Positions 1 to 8,435 of a DNA stretch of 64,000 bases are shown here, piece after piece. Below the pieces are notes generated by a model. It saw only the letters and a program-made list of their open reading frames with translations. It ran no database searches and was not told where the DNA came from. The position numbers and the translations under genes are program-made. Each line of letters begins with the position of its first letter. Within the stretch, counting starts at the first letter, position 1. This stretch comes from Cryobacterium cheniae (GTDB lineage Bacteria; Actinomycetota; Actinomycetes; Actinomycetales; Microbacteriaceae): assembly GCF_004403395.1 (NCBI RefSeq), contig NZ_SOGN01000035.1, positions 124,001-188,000 of the forward strand, written 5' to 3'.

Positions 1-1107
1 CTCGACGTGACCTCGACCGAACGCGCCGCCCTCGACCAGGCGTTCCACATCGCATCCCTCTGGCTGGACGAGGTCATCTCGGTCGCCGAGCTCACCACTC
101 CCCCGCGCCTGATGACACGCAAGGAATGGGTCACCGCGACCATGCCGCTGTGGACCCAGCTCGCCGAGCCCGTCGCGACCAGCATCTCCGACTCCCTGAC
201 CCGGGTGCTCACCGATCAGGCCCCGGAGGAGCTCAAGGGAATGATGGCCGGCGCCGGGCAGGTGATGCGCAGCATCGGCGGCACCCTGTTCGCCATGCAG
301 CTCGGCCAGGTCGTCGGCCAGCTGTCCAACGAGGTCGTCTCCGGCGGCGACGTCGGGATCCCCCTGCTCAGCGACCAGCAGGCCGCCCTGCTCCCCCAGA
401 ACGTCGCCGCGTTCGGCGAGGGCCTCGACGTTCCCGCCGACCAGGTACAGATCTACCTCGCCGTGCGCGAAATCGCCCACGCGCGGCTGTTCCGCCACTC
501 CCGGTGGCTGCGCCTGCACCTGATCAGCTCGATCACGGACTTCGCCCGCGGTATCCACATCGACTCCGGTCGCCTCGAGCAGCTGGCCGAGGGCTTCGAC
601 CCGGCCAATCCGGAGGAACTGCGCGCGGCCATGGTCGACGGCTCGCTGATCCCGCCGAAGACCGAGGCCCAGCTGGCCGCGCTCGGCCGGCTCGAGACGA
701 TGCTCGCCCTGATCGAGGGCTGGGTCGACGTCGTCACCCTCGAGGCCACGAGCCGGCTGCCCCGCGCGGACGCGATCGCCGAAACGGTGAAGCGACGCCG
801 GGCATCCGGTGGCCCCGCCGAGTCGGCGTTCGCCACCCTGGTCGGTCTCGAGCTGCGCCCCCGGCGCCTGCGCGAGGCCGCCGCTCTCTGGCAGGCCGTC
901 ACGGATGCCGTGGGCAACGAGAAGCGTGACGAGCTGTGGGGCCATCCGGACCTTCTGCCCTCGTCAGCCGACCTCGACGACCCGCAAGCCCTGATGGCCC
1001 GTCTGACCAGCGCGGCGGCGGGGGCCGAGCCGGTACTCGACGAGGTGGACCAGGCCCTGGAAGACCTGTTGCGCGACGACGAAACCGACCGGCCGCACGA
1101 GGCGTAG
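1..1107 (+). CDS. Zinc-dependent metalloprotease-like protein (DUF2342/zincin_2 family), 5' truncated
   Basis: The reading frame is open from base 1, so the gene starts upstream of the window; about 368 codons are visible and family members are usually roughly 450-480 residues. The visible part matches the actinobacterial family annotated as zinc-dependent metalloprotease, putative hydrolase or F420-biosynthesis-associated protein (DUF2342). The family core segment REIAHARLFRHSRWL is present, and its E-x-x-H arrangement is thought to supply metal ligands. The Gly-rich stretch near GAGQVMRSIGG and the late acidic tail (DLLRDDETD) also fit the family. The protein looks soluble and probably cytoplasmic. 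Its substrate is not known to me and the link to F420 is only a family label. The 3' end lies 4 bases from the end of the convergent ALDH-like gene. Confidence 0.8.
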   Translation, partial: LDVTSTERAALDQAFHIASLWLDEVISVAELTTPPRLMTRKEWVTATMPLWTQLAEPVATSISDSLTRVLTDQAPEELKGMMAGAGQVMRSIGGTLFAMQLGQVVGQLSNEVVSGGDVGIPLLSDQQAALLPQNVAAFGEGLDVPADQVQIYLAVREIAHARLFRHSRWLRLHLISSITDFARGIHIDSGRLEQLAEGFDPANPEELRAAMVDGSLIPPKTEAQLAALGRLETMLALIEGWVDVVTLEATSRLPRADAIAETVKRRRASGGPAESAFATLVGLELRPRRLREAAALWQAVTDAVGNEKRDELWGHPDLLPSSADLDDPQALMARLTSAAAGAEPVLDEVDQALEDLLRDDETDRPHEA

Positions 1108-1111
1108 CCGC

Positions 1112-1975
1112 CTAGATCAGGCCCTTGGTGTGCCAGATCGTTTTCGTTTCGGTGAACGCCAGGATGCGGGACAGTGAGGGGCTCGCGGCATCCGGACCGT
1201 TTTCGGGCTGGAGCACCCGGGTGAGCGTCTCGGCCGCGTCGATCTCGAGGTGGATCCAGTCGAGGTCGCCGGCGCCGACCAGGTCGAGGGCGTTGACGTC
1301 GGCGTGGCTGGCCAGCCACGGCGCCATCTCGGCCGGCGACCCGGTGAGGATGTTGACCACGCCGGCGGGAACGTCGCTGGTCGCGAGCACCTCGCCCAGG
1401 CTGATCGCCGAGAGCGGCATGGTCTCGTTCGCGACGACGACCACGGTGTTGCCGGACACCAGCGCCGGGGCGACCGCACTGACGAGGCCGAGGAGGGATC
1501 CGCCGGTCTGCGGCGCGATGATGGCGACGACGCCCGTGGGCTCCGGTACCGAGAGGTTGAAGTAGGGGCCCGACACCGGGTTGGCGTTCCCGGCGACCTG
1601 CAGGTACTTGTCGGCCCAGCCAGCGTACCAGACCCAGCGGTCGATGGCCTCGTCGACCTGGGCGGATGCTGCCGCGGCGCTCACACCCTCCGACTGCACG
1701 ATTTCGGCGACAAACTGGGCCCGGCGCCCCTCGAGCAGCTCCGCGATGCGGTACAACACCTGGCCGCGGTTGTACGCCGTGGCGCCGGCCCAACCACCGA
1801 GGGCGGAGCGGGCGGCGACGACGGCGTCACGGGCATCCTTGCGGCTGGCCTTGGCTGCATTGGCGAGGAAGTCCCCGTCGTGGGAGCGGATCTCGTAGAC
1901 CCGGCCCGACTCGCTGCGCGGGAACTTGCCGCCGAGGTAGAGCTTGTAGGTTTTGGGAACGGCGAGGCGGGTCAC
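1112..1975 (-). CDS. Cysteine-free, truncated aldehyde dehydrogenase-like protein (likely pseudoenzyme)
   Basis: This 287-residue protein aligns with the N-terminal two-thirds of the ALDH fold but has no cysteine at all, so the catalytic nucleophile is missing. The ALDH PWN motif that carries the oxyanion Asn is replaced (IIAPQTGGS), and the coenzyme-site LKPAE is replaced by VANET. It starts with GTG and overlaps the TGA stop of the upstream full-length ALDH by 4 bases (GTGA), so translation is probably coupled. It is the last gene of the deoC operon. A non-catalytic partner or structural subunit of the neighbouring ALDH is the simplest reading, but this is inference. The open frame, the clean stop and the coupling argue that it is a maintained protein and not a decaying fragment. 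Confidence 0.85.
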   Translation of the reverse strand: MTRLAVPKTYKLYLGGKFPRSESGRVYEIRSHDGDFLANAAKASRKDARDAVVAARSALGGWAGATAYNRGQVLYRIAELLEGRRAQFVAEIVQSEGVSAAAASAQVDEAIDRWVWYAGWADKYLQVAGNANPVSGPYFNLSVPEPTGVVAIIAPQTGGSLLGLVSAVAPALVSGNTVVVVANETMPLSAISLGEVLATSDVPAGVVNILTGSPAEMAPWLASHADVNALDLVGAGDLDWIHLEIDAAETLTRVLQPENGPDAASPSLSRILAFTETKTIWHTKGLI

Positions 1976-3534
1976 TTGGCGGCCTTCTTCCTTGAAACGG
2001 GGGTCTTCTCAGCGGACGCCGGCGACGCGGTGCCCGAGGCGGCAGGTGCGACGGATGCCGCGGGGGCGGCCGTCACGGTGCGGGCGGCCGCCCGGCCGGC
2101 GGCGGGCTTCAGGTACGCGGCGAGGCCGTGCCGCCCGCCTTCGCGCCCGTAGCCGGACTCCTTGTAACCGCCGAACGGGCTGGCCGGGTCGAAGCGATTG
2201 AACGTGTTCGCCCAGATCACGCCGGCGCGCAGCTTGTCGGCGACGGCCAGCATCCGGCTGCCCTTCTCGGTCCAGATTCCGGCGGAGAGGCCGTAGGGCG
2301 TGTTATTCGCCTTGGCGATGGCCTCGGCCGGGGTGCGGAAGGTGAGCACCGAGAGCACCGGTCCGAAGACCTCGTCGCGGGCGATGCGGTGGCTGCTGGA
2401 GACGTTGGTGAAGATGGTCGGCTTGAACCAGAAGCCGGTCTCGGGCAGCACGCAGTCCGGGCTCCAGCGCTCGGCGCCTTCCTGCTCGCCGATGTCGGTG
2501 ATCTCCCGGATGCGCGCCAGCTGCTCGGCGCTGTTGATCGCGCCGATGTCGGTGTTCTTGTCCATCGGGTCACCGAGGCGGAGGGTGGACAGGCGCTCCT
2601 TGAGGCGGTCGATGACGTCGTCGTGGATCGACTCCTGCACGAGCAGGCGGCTACCGGCGCAGCAGACGTGGCCCTGGTTGAAGAAGATTCCGTTGACGAT
2701 GCCTTCGATGGCCTGGTCGATGGGGGCGTCGTCGAAGACGATGTTCGCGGCTTTGCCGCCGAGTTCGAGGATGACCTTCTTGTCGGTGCCGGCGACCGAG
2801 CGGGCGATGGCCCGGCCGGCACCGGTGGAGCCGGTGAACGCGACCAGGTTGACGCCGGGGTGGCCGACGAGGGCCCTCCCGGTGTCGCGGCCGCCCGTGA
2901 CGATGTTGACGACGCCGGCCGGCAGGTCGGCCTGCTGCAGGATCTCGGCGAACAGCAGCGCGGTCAGCGAGGTGGTCTCGGCCGGTTTGAGCACGACCGT
3001 GTTGCCGGCGGCAAGTGCCGGGGCGATCTTCCAGGCCAGCATCAGCAGCGGGAAGTTCCATGGGATCACCTGGGCCGCGACGCCGCGCGCGGACGGCGTG
3101 GGGCCGACCCCGGCGTGATCGAGCTTGTCGGCCCAGCCGGCGTAGTAGAAGAACCAGGCGGCGACCAGGGGCACGTCGACGTCGCGGCTCTCCTTGATCG
3201 GCTTGCCGTTGTCGAGGGTCTCGGCGACGGCGAGCTCGCGGGCCCGCTCCTGCACGAGGCGGGCGATGCGGAACAGGTACTTGCCGCGATCACTGCCGGA
3301 GAGCTTCGACCAGGTCCTGTCGTAGGCGCGACGGGCTGCGGCCACGGCCGCGTCGACATCCGCCGCGTCAGCGTGGGCGATCATCGCGATCTGTTTCTCG
3401 GTGGCGGGGTTGATGCTCTGGAACGGTTCCCCGCGACCCGCGACGAACTCGCCGTCGATGAAGAGTCCGTAGTCCGAGCGCAGGTTCAGCACGGCCTGGG
3501 ACTCCGGGGCCGGAGCGTAGTCAAGAAAGCTCAT
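1972..3534 (-). CDS. NAD(P)-dependent aldehyde dehydrogenase of the deoC operon
   Basis: The 520-residue protein has the complete ALDH catalytic set: IPWNFP (oxyanion Asn), LKPAE (coenzyme site), FTGSTGAG (Rossmann loop), LELGGK (general-base Glu), QGHVCCAG (catalytic Cys) and EVFGPVL near the end. About 45 C-terminal residues after GGRHGLAAYLKP form an Ala/Pro/Ser-rich, lysine-ending extension that ordinary ALDHs lack. The start ATG follows GAGGA, which overlaps the deoC stop codon, so the genes are co-translated. Beside a deoxyribose-phosphate aldolase its likely job is oxidation of acetaldehyde released from deoxyribose-5-phosphate; the exact product is inferred from context. Confidence 0.92.
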   Translation of the reverse strand: MSFLDYAPAPESQAVLNLRSDYGLFIDGEFVAGRGEPFQSINPATEKQIAMIAHADAADVDAAVAAARRAYDRTWSKLSGSDRGKYLFRIARLVQERARELAVAETLDNGKPIKESRDVDVPLVAAWFFYYAGWADKLDHAGVGPTPSARGVAAQVIPWNFPLLMLAWKIAPALAAGNTVVLKPAETTSLTALLFAEILQQADLPAGVVNIVTGGRDTGRALVGHPGVNLVAFTGSTGAGRAIARSVAGTDKKVILELGGKAANIVFDDAPIDQAIEGIVNGIFFNQGHVCCAGSRLLVQESIHDDVIDRLKERLSTLRLGDPMDKNTDIGAINSAEQLARIREITDIGEQEGAERWSPDCVLPETGFWFKPTIFTNVSSSHRIARDEVFGPVLSVLTFRTPAEAIAKANNTPYGLSAGIWTEKGSRMLAVADKLRAGVIWANTFNRFDPASPFGGYKESGYGREGGRHGLAAYLKPAAGRAAARTVTAAPAASVAPAASGTASPASAEKTPVSRKKAAK

Positions 3535-3544
3535 GGTGTAATCC

Positions 3545-4564
3545 TCAATCCATCGTCACGTAGTCGGGGCCGGAGTAGTGCCCGGAGGTCATCTTCTGGC
3601 GCTGCATCAGCACGTCGTTCAGCAGGCTCGACGCCCCGAATCGGAACAGTCCCGGCGTGAGCCATTCCTCGCCCACGGTTTCGGCGACGGTCACGAGGTA
3701 CTTGGTGGCGTCTTTGGAGGTGCGGATGCCGCCGGCCGGCTTCACGCCGACCTTCGCCCCGGTGAGGCGGTGCCAGTCGCGTACGACCTCGAGCATGGAC
3801 AGGGTCACGGGCAGGGTGGCCGCGAGGGGCACCTTGCCGGTGGAGGTCTTGATGAATTCGCCACCGGCCAGGATGGCCAGCCACGACGCGCGGCGCACAT
3901 TGTCGTAGGTGCCCAGTTCGCCGGTCTCGAGGATGACCTTGAGGTGCGCGAAGCTGCCGTCGGCGCGGCGGCAGTTCTGCTTGACGGCCACGATTTCGTC
4001 GTAGACCTGACCGAACCGGCCGGACAGGAACGCCCCGCGGTCGATGACCATGTCGATCTCGTCGGCGCCGGCCGCGACGGCGTCGTTCACATCGGCCAGC
4101 TTGATTGCGAGGGAGGCACGGCCGCTCGGGAACGCGGTGGCGACGGCGGCGACGTTCACGCCGGCATCCGTACCCGCGGAGTGCGCCGGGCCGAGGGCTG
4201 CGACGGCGTGCGGCACCATGTCACCGTAGACGCAGACCGCGGCCACGCGGGGGCAGCTCAGGTCGCCGGCGTCGGGGGTGAGGGCCTTGCCGACCAGGGA
4301 CTTGACCTTGCCGGGTGTGTCGGCCCCCTCGAGGGTGGTGAGATCGATCAGGCTGATGATCCTGTCGATCGCCCACTTCTTGGAGCTGGTCTTGATGGAC
4401 CGGGTGCCGAGGTCGGCGGCGCGCTGTTCCAGGCCGACGGCGTCGATGCCGGGGATGCCGTGCAGGTAGCGCCGCAGATTCGCATCCGTGGCTTCCCCGC
4501 CGATCAGCGCCAGGGCGCGTTCCCCGGTGTTCAGCTGGGCCATGGCCGTTTGGCTGGTTGTCAT
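3545..4564 (-). CDS. deoC: Deoxyribose-phosphate aldolase
   Basis: DERA cleaves 2-deoxyribose-5-phosphate to acetaldehyde and glyceraldehyde-3-phosphate. The protein (339 residues from this start) belongs to the long DERA type that resembles the animal enzyme. It shows the Schiff-base lysine motif FIKTSTGK, the second lysine in KPAGGIR, and the C-terminal stretch EEWLTPGLFRFGASSLL typical of that branch. I chose ATG 4564 because AAGGAC sits 8 bases upstream. An alternative ATG at 4594 overlaps the regulator stop as ATGA and would add ten residues without a clear ribosome site. The gene lies between a SorC-type regulator and two ALDH genes in one operon. Confidence 0.95.
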   Translation of the reverse strand: MTTSQTAMAQLNTGERALALIGGEATDANLRRYLHGIPGIDAVGLEQRAADLGTRSIKTSSKKWAIDRIISLIDLTTLEGADTPGKVKSLVGKALTPDAGDLSCPRVAAVCVYGDMVPHAVAALGPAHSAGTDAGVNVAAVATAFPSGRASLAIKLADVNDAVAAGADEIDMVIDRGAFLSGRFGQVYDEIVAVKQNCRRADGSFAHLKVILETGELGTYDNVRRASWLAILAGGEFIKTSTGKVPLAATLPVTLSMLEVVRDWHRLTGAKVGVKPAGGIRTSKDATKYLVTVAETVGEEWLTPGLFRFGASSLLNDVLMQRQKMTSGHYSGPDYVTMD

Positions 4565-4590
4565 GAATTGTCCTTGCGCTCGGGGTGCGG

Positions 4591-5541
4591 TCATATGTCG
4601 TCACCGAGCACGGCGAGTGCGGTGTCTTCGTCGGTGACGAGCACTGTGCACAGGCCGCTGCCGACGACGGCGCGGGCGATGGAGTGTTTGGAGCCGCCGG
4701 CGATCACGGCGATCGCCGTCTTCGCGTGGCGCAGGGCTTCGAGCTGGATGCCGACGGTGCGGCCGTCGAGTTCCGGGTCGACGATGTTGCCGGCGCTGTC
4801 GATGTAGCGGCCGACGATGTCGCCGACGGCGCCCTTGCGCACGAGCTCGGCGACCTGTTCCGCGGTGAGGTAGCCACTGTCGACGAGAGCCGAGTTCCGG
4901 TCGGCCTGGCCGGCGCTGAACAGGTAGGCGGATGCCGCGGCGCCCAGGGTGAGCACGGCGGCGACGGAGCGGTCGGCCTCGATCGCCCGCTTGGTGTCGA
5001 GGCGCTCGAGGATGGCCGGGCTCGGCAGCAGGGTCGCCGCCCCCGAGGCCTTGTGGGCGATGGTGACGGCCGTGGCTGCAGCGGTGCCGGCGCGCCGGTT
5101 GAGGCTGACGCCGCCGTTGATCTGCACGACGTTGACACCGTTGGCCCAGCCCTTGGCCAGGTGCAGCGACACCTCGTGCAGGGTGCGGCCCCAGCTGATG
5201 CCGAGCGTGCGCGGCACGGGGCGGAGGCCCGTGAGGTAGTCGGCGGCCGCCTGGGCGGTGCGGGATTGGAGCTCTTCGTCACTGGAGACGCCGGCGGAGG
5301 AGACGACGATGGCATCCGTCAGCTGCGTGCTCTCCCGCAGCCGGCGCTCGATGGAGAGGCGGCGGGCACGCGGATGCACGATCTCGATGCGGATGAAGCC
5401 GCTGGCCTTGGCCTGGGCGAGGAGCCGGCCCACCTTCCAGCGGGTGAGACGGAGAACGGTGCCGATTTCGTCCTGGGTCTTGTTTTCCTCGTAGTACAAC
5501 TCGGCCGCGCGAATGGACAGCAGTTCGTCGGTGTCCGTCAT
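4591..5541 (-). CDS. SorC/DeoR-type sugar-binding transcriptional regulator
   Basis: This 316-residue protein has an N-terminal helix-turn-helix (about residues 17-50, with TQDEIGTVLRLTRWKVGRLL) followed by the SorC-type sugar-phosphate-binding domain (ISWGRTLHEV, QINGGVSLNRR, NSALVDSGYLTAEQV). Family members sense phosphorylated sugars and usually control the operon they lead. Being first in the deoC operon, it most likely responds to deoxyribose-5-phosphate or a deoxyribonucleoside, like Bacillus DeoR; the ligand is inferred. A TAGGCT box on its strand 33 bases upstream of ATG and an inverted repeat farther upstream are candidates for its own promoter and operator. Confidence 0.88.
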   Translation of the reverse strand: MTDTDELLSIRAAELYYEENKTQDEIGTVLRLTRWKVGRLLAQAKASGFIRIEIVHPRARRLSIERRLRESTQLTDAIVVSSAGVSSDEELQSRTAQAAADYLTGLRPVPRTLGISWGRTLHEVSLHLAKGWANGVNVVQINGGVSLNRRAGTAAATAVTIAHKASGAATLLPSPAILERLDTKRAIEADRSVAAVLTLGAAASAYLFSAGQADRNSALVDSGYLTAEQVAELVRKGAVGDIVGRYIDSAGNIVDPELDGRTVGIQLEALRHAKTAIAVIAGGSKHSIARAVVGSGLCTVLVTDEDTALAVLGDDI

Positions 5542-5574
5542 GGTGCTCCGTTCCGTTCGTGCCCAGCCTAAGTC

Positions 5575-5580
5575 GCCGGT
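5575..5580 (-). promoter_or_regulatory. Candidate -10 box of the deoC-operon regulator
   Basis: TAGGCT on the minus strand lies 33 bases before the regulator ATG, which would give a leader of roughly 26 bases. No convincing -35 is visible. It shares the hexamer with other start-proximal boxes in the window. Confidence 0.45.
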
Positions 5581-5609
5581 CTCCTCCGATCAACGCCTGT
5601 TGGTGATGT

Positions 5610-5631
5610 TGCTCGTGTGAGCATTTGCGCA
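5610..5631. promoter_or_regulatory. Inverted repeats, candidate SorC-type operator
   Basis: Two overlapping dyads lie between the divergent regulator and ROK genes: TGCTC-GTGT-GAGCA at 5610-5623, and TGAGCA-TT-TGCGCA (one mismatch) at 5618-5631. SorC-family regulators bind dyads of this size near their own promoters. The assignment is inference. Confidence 0.4.
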
Positions 5632-5655
5632 TCGACGAGGGGAGTCGACACGCCC

Positions 5656-5661
5656 TAGGAT
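5656..5661 (+). promoter_or_regulatory. -10 box of ROK gene, leaderless type
   Basis: TAGGAT ends exactly 6 bases before ATG 5668, so the expected transcription start coincides with the A of the start codon. No Shine-Dalgarno sequence is present. Confidence 0.6.
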
Positions 5662-5667
5662 CGGATC

Positions 5668-6600
5668 ATGCCCCTCAGCTATGCGCTCGCCGTGGACCTC
5701 GGCGGCACCAAGGTCGAAGCCGCGCTCGTCGACGATCAGGGGGTCGTGCTCGCCGCCAGCCGGCACCGCGCCCCCACCGGCCCGTTGAAAACGGCCGACG
5801 AACTCGCCGCCAGTGTGGAGTCCGTGGTCACCCGGGCGCGCGCGAGTCTGCCGGCCGGAGCCGCCCTCCTCGGCGTCGGCGTCGGCACCGCCGGCCCGAT
5901 CACCGTGGAAACGGGCACGGTCTCGCCGCTGAACCTGCCGGCCTGGCGGGACTACCCCTTGCGGGACCTCATCGCGGCCCTCGTGCCCGAAGCATTCGTG
6001 CGCCTGCGCCTGGACGGCCTCTGCATCACCCTCGCCGAGCACTGGCTCGGGGCGGGGCAGGGTTCCGACAGCCTGATGGGCATGGTCGTGTCCACGGGCG
6101 TCGGCGGCGGCCTGATCCTCGGTGGGGTCACCGTCCCCGGGTCCAGTGGCAACGCCGGGCACATCGGGCACATCGAGGTCGGCGGGTTCGACGACCCCTG
6201 CGCCTGTGGCGGCACCGGATGCCTCGAGGCCGTCGCGTCCGGACCACGCACCGTGGCTTGGGCGCGCGCCCAGGGCTGGTCGGGCCTCACCGGCGAAGAC
6301 CTCTCGACCGCGTACGCCGCCGGAGACTCGATCGCGATCAACGCGGTGAAACGCTGCGGCCAGGCCATCGGCCAGGCGATCGCGTCCGCGACGAACCTCG
6401 TGGACCTCGACGTGGTGGCGATCGGCGGCGGGTTCTCGCACGTCACGCCGGACCTGTTCGACTTCGTGCGGGCGGCGGTGGCCGAGCGCACGGTGTTCTC
6501 CTTCGCGACGCGGGTGCGCGTCGTCGCATCCGCTCTCTCCGGCGACGGCCCTCTGATCGGAGCCGCGGCGCTCATCCACCGCGCCGAACTCGTCGCCTGA
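5668..6600 (+). CDS. ROK family sugar kinase (glucokinase-like)
   Basis: This 310-residue cytoplasmic protein phosphorylates a sugar with ATP. It opens with the phosphate-loop motif DLGGTK (residues 10-15) and carries the ROK zinc motif CACGGTGCLE with Cys178, Cys180 and Cys185, plus STGVGGGLIL and the C-terminal IGGGFS loop. There is no N-terminal helix-turn-helix, so it is a kinase and not a NagC/XylR-type repressor. It is transcribed divergently from the deoC-operon regulator. The sugar (glucose, N-acetylmannosamine or another) cannot be told from sequence alone. The start is supported by a TAGGAT box 6 bases upstream, with no ribosome-binding site needed. Confidence 0.9.
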   Translation: MPLSYALAVDLGGTKVEAALVDDQGVVLAASRHRAPTGPLKTADELAASVESVVTRARASLPAGAALLGVGVGTAGPITVETGTVSPLNLPAWRDYPLRDLIAALVPEAFVRLRLDGLCITLAEHWLGAGQGSDSLMGMVVSTGVGGGLILGGVTVPGSSGNAGHIGHIEVGGFDDPCACGGTGCLEAVASGPRTVAWARAQGWSGLTGEDLSTAYAAGDSIAINAVKRCGQAIGQAIASATNLVDLDVVAIGGGFSHVTPDLFDFVRAAVAERTVFSFATRVRVVASALSGDGPLIGAAALIHRAELVA

Positions 6601-6644
6601 GGCGCCGGGGCCAGCCCGTTCGCTTCGCGAGACCGCAGCTCGGG

Positions 6645-7574
6645 TCAGGCCAGGATGCCGCGGACCTTCTGCACGTCGTCGTGCATCTGCACGATCAACG
6701 GTTCGATTCCGGTGAACGCGACCATGCCGCGGATGCGTTCGACGAACGACACCTCCACCACGTGGTCGTACAGGTCGATGTCCTGGTCGAGCACGTAGGC
6801 CTCGACCTGTTTCTGCGCCACACCGTCGAAGGTGGGGTTGTTGCCCACCGAGATGGCCGCCGGATAGCGGATGCCGGCATCCGTCAGCCAGCCCGCGTAG
6901 ACGCCGTCCGCGGGGATGAGCCCCTCGGACGCCGGTGACAGGTTGGCCGTGGGGAAGCCGAGTTCGCGTCCGCGCTTCGCCCCGTGCACGACCTCGCCGC
7001 GCACACACGGGTTGTGCCCGAGCAGGGTGGTGGCCGCGCCGACCTCGCCGCGGGTGAGCAGCTCCCGGATCCAGGTCGACGAGACCCGGCGCATCCGGTC
7101 CGGTTTGACGTCGTCGATCAGGCGCACGGTGAACCCGAACCGGTCCCCCAGTTCCTGAAGCAGATGCACGTCGCCGGCGCCGCGGGCGCCGAACCGGAAG
7201 TCCCGGCCGACCAGCACGGTGCGCGCGTGCAGCCCGCGCACCAGGATGCTCTCGATGAATTCCTCGGGCGGCAGCGCGGCCAGTGCCGCGGTGAACTCGA
7301 GCAGGAGGGTGGCGCGGACGCCGGTCTCGGCGAGCAGGGCGAGCTTCTGTTCGGTGCTGATCAGGGTCTGCGGGCATTCATCGGGGGCGAGCAGGGCGAG
7401 CGGATGCCGGTCGAAGGTCACCGCCACAGAAGCCAGCCCGTCCCGGTCGGCGAGTGCCTTCAGCTCGGCGATGACCGCGCGGTGCCCCGCGTGGACACCG
7501 TCGAACTTGCCGATGCTGACCGCGGAGGCCGGCCAGGCGGCGGGGATGCCGGCGACGCCGCGCAGCACCTTCAC
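6645..7574 (-). CDS. ribF: Bifunctional riboflavin kinase/FAD synthetase
   Basis: RibF converts riboflavin to FMN and FMN to FAD. The 309-residue protein has the N-terminal adenylyltransferase domain (SIGKFDGVHAGHR, the GxFDGxHxGH nucleotide site; later VGRDFRFGARGAG) and the C-terminal riboflavin kinase domain (GFPTANL, PADGVYAGW, NNPTF, EAYVLD). The GTG start at 7574 overlaps the stop of the upstream membrane gene by 4 bases (GTGA), and the length fits the family. No FMN-riboswitch-like structure is apparent upstream. It lies at the distal end of the block that also contains truB, a common actinobacterial neighbourhood. Confidence 0.95.
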   Translation of the reverse strand: MKVLRGVAGIPAAWPASAVSIGKFDGVHAGHRAVIAELKALADRDGLASVAVTFDRHPLALLAPDECPQTLISTEQKLALLAETGVRATLLLEFTAALAALPPEEFIESILVRGLHARTVLVGRDFRFGARGAGDVHLLQELGDRFGFTVRLIDDVKPDRMRRVSSTWIRELLTRGEVGAATTLLGHNPCVRGEVVHGAKRGRELGFPTANLSPASEGLIPADGVYAGWLTDAGIRYPAAISVGNNPTFDGVAQKQVEAYVLDQDIDLYDHVVEVSFVERIRGMVAFTGIEPLIVQMHDDVQKVRGILA

Positions 7575-8014
7575 GCGCGGGCCTTCCCGCTCCGGGACAG
7601 CCACCACATGCCCAGGACCGGCAGCACGAGCGGGATGAAGAGGTAGCCGCGGCCGTAGAGCGACCAGACCGAGTCGTGCGGGAACAGGGCCGGGTCGACG
7701 AGGCTGAGGGTGCCGACCACGAGCACGCCGGCCAGCTCGAAGCCGATCGTGATCCAGGCCACACGGCGCCAGCGGCCGCCACTCTTGATCAGGGCCACCG
7801 TGGCGACGATGTAGACGACCGCGGCCAGCGCGGACAGCGAGTAGGAGAGCGGTGCCTCGGAGAATTTGGAGACGATCTGCACGAAGGAGCGCCCCGTGGC
7901 GGCCAGTGCGAGGAGTCCGTAGACGGCGATCAGCACGCGACCGACGCCGGTCACCGGGGTCGGCCGAGCGGTCTCGGGTCTCGTGGCTGCGGCGTTGCTC
8001 TGCTGTCCGGTCAT
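7571..8014 (-). CDS. Small four-helix membrane protein of unknown function
   Basis: This 147-residue protein has a polar N-terminus (about 22 residues) and four predicted membrane segments, roughly 23-45, 57-77, 84-106 and 123-141, ending in a short basic tail (RSGKARA). I recognise no domain. It is translationally coupled to ribF (4-base overlap). An AT-rich GATAAT/TAATTG patch and a GGGAAG ribosome site precede its ATG, so it may have its own promoter. Similar small membrane proteins near ribF/truB occur in related actinobacteria, without a known role. Confidence 0.7.
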   Translation of the reverse strand: MTGQQSNAAATRPETARPTPVTGVGRVLIAVYGLLALAATGRSFVQIVSKFSEAPLSYSLSALAAVVYIVATVALIKSGGRWRRVAWITIGFELAGVLVVGTLSLVDPALFPHDSVWSLYGRGYLFIPLVLPVLGMWWLSRSGKARA

Positions 8015-8066
8015 GGCTTCCCAATTATCGCAGCATCCGTGGAGCCGGTTTCACGACCCCGGCACT

Positions 8067-8435
8067 TCACAGGCCCTGGACCGTCCAGATCTGCCACATG
8101 CGGTAGATCATCACGGCCACACCCAGTCCGGCGACGCCCAGGATGACCGTGCTCCAGCGGCTGCGTTCGATCAGCGCCCAGACGGCGGCGCCGACGGGTA
8201 CGAGGATGGCGCTGATCAGGTAGGTGTAGAACTCGAGCAGGCTGCCGGTCGCGTTGTTGCCCGTGAGCGGGGCGACGATCGCGACGACGAGCTGCACGAT
8301 CAGCAGCAGCTCCACCAGCGCGGTGGCGCCCATGGTGAGGTCGTTCGGCTTGCGTCCGGCGAGGCCGAGGGCGACGCCGAGCAGGCCGGCGACGGTGGCC
8401 ACCGCCAACTGGAGCCACATGAACCATTCGATCAT
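8067..8435 (-). CDS. Small four-helix membrane protein of unknown function
   Basis: This 122-residue, very hydrophobic protein has four predicted membrane helices (about 3-25, 36-58, 67-90 and 96-116) and short basic loops (AGRKPND, IERSRW). There are no recognisable catalytic motifs. Its ATG overlaps the truB stop as ATGA, so it is translated from the truB message. It resembles the small integral membrane proteins often left as hypothetical downstream of truB in Micrococcales. Confidence 0.7.
   Translation of the reverse strand: MIEWFMWLQLAVATVAGLLGVALGLAGRKPNDLTMGATALVELLLIVQLVVAIVAPLTGNNATGSLLEFYTYLISAILVPVGAAVWALIERSRWSTVILGVAGLGVAVMIYRMWQIWTVQGL

Noticed and set aside
2128-3660. 510-codon plus-strand frame opposite the ALDH gene
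   Set aside because: A shadow of the ALDH coding strand with no motif or ribosome site.
6575-7700. FMN riboswitch for ribF
   Set aside because: No conserved multi-helix RFN-like sequence is visible before ribF, which is translated from an upstream overlap.
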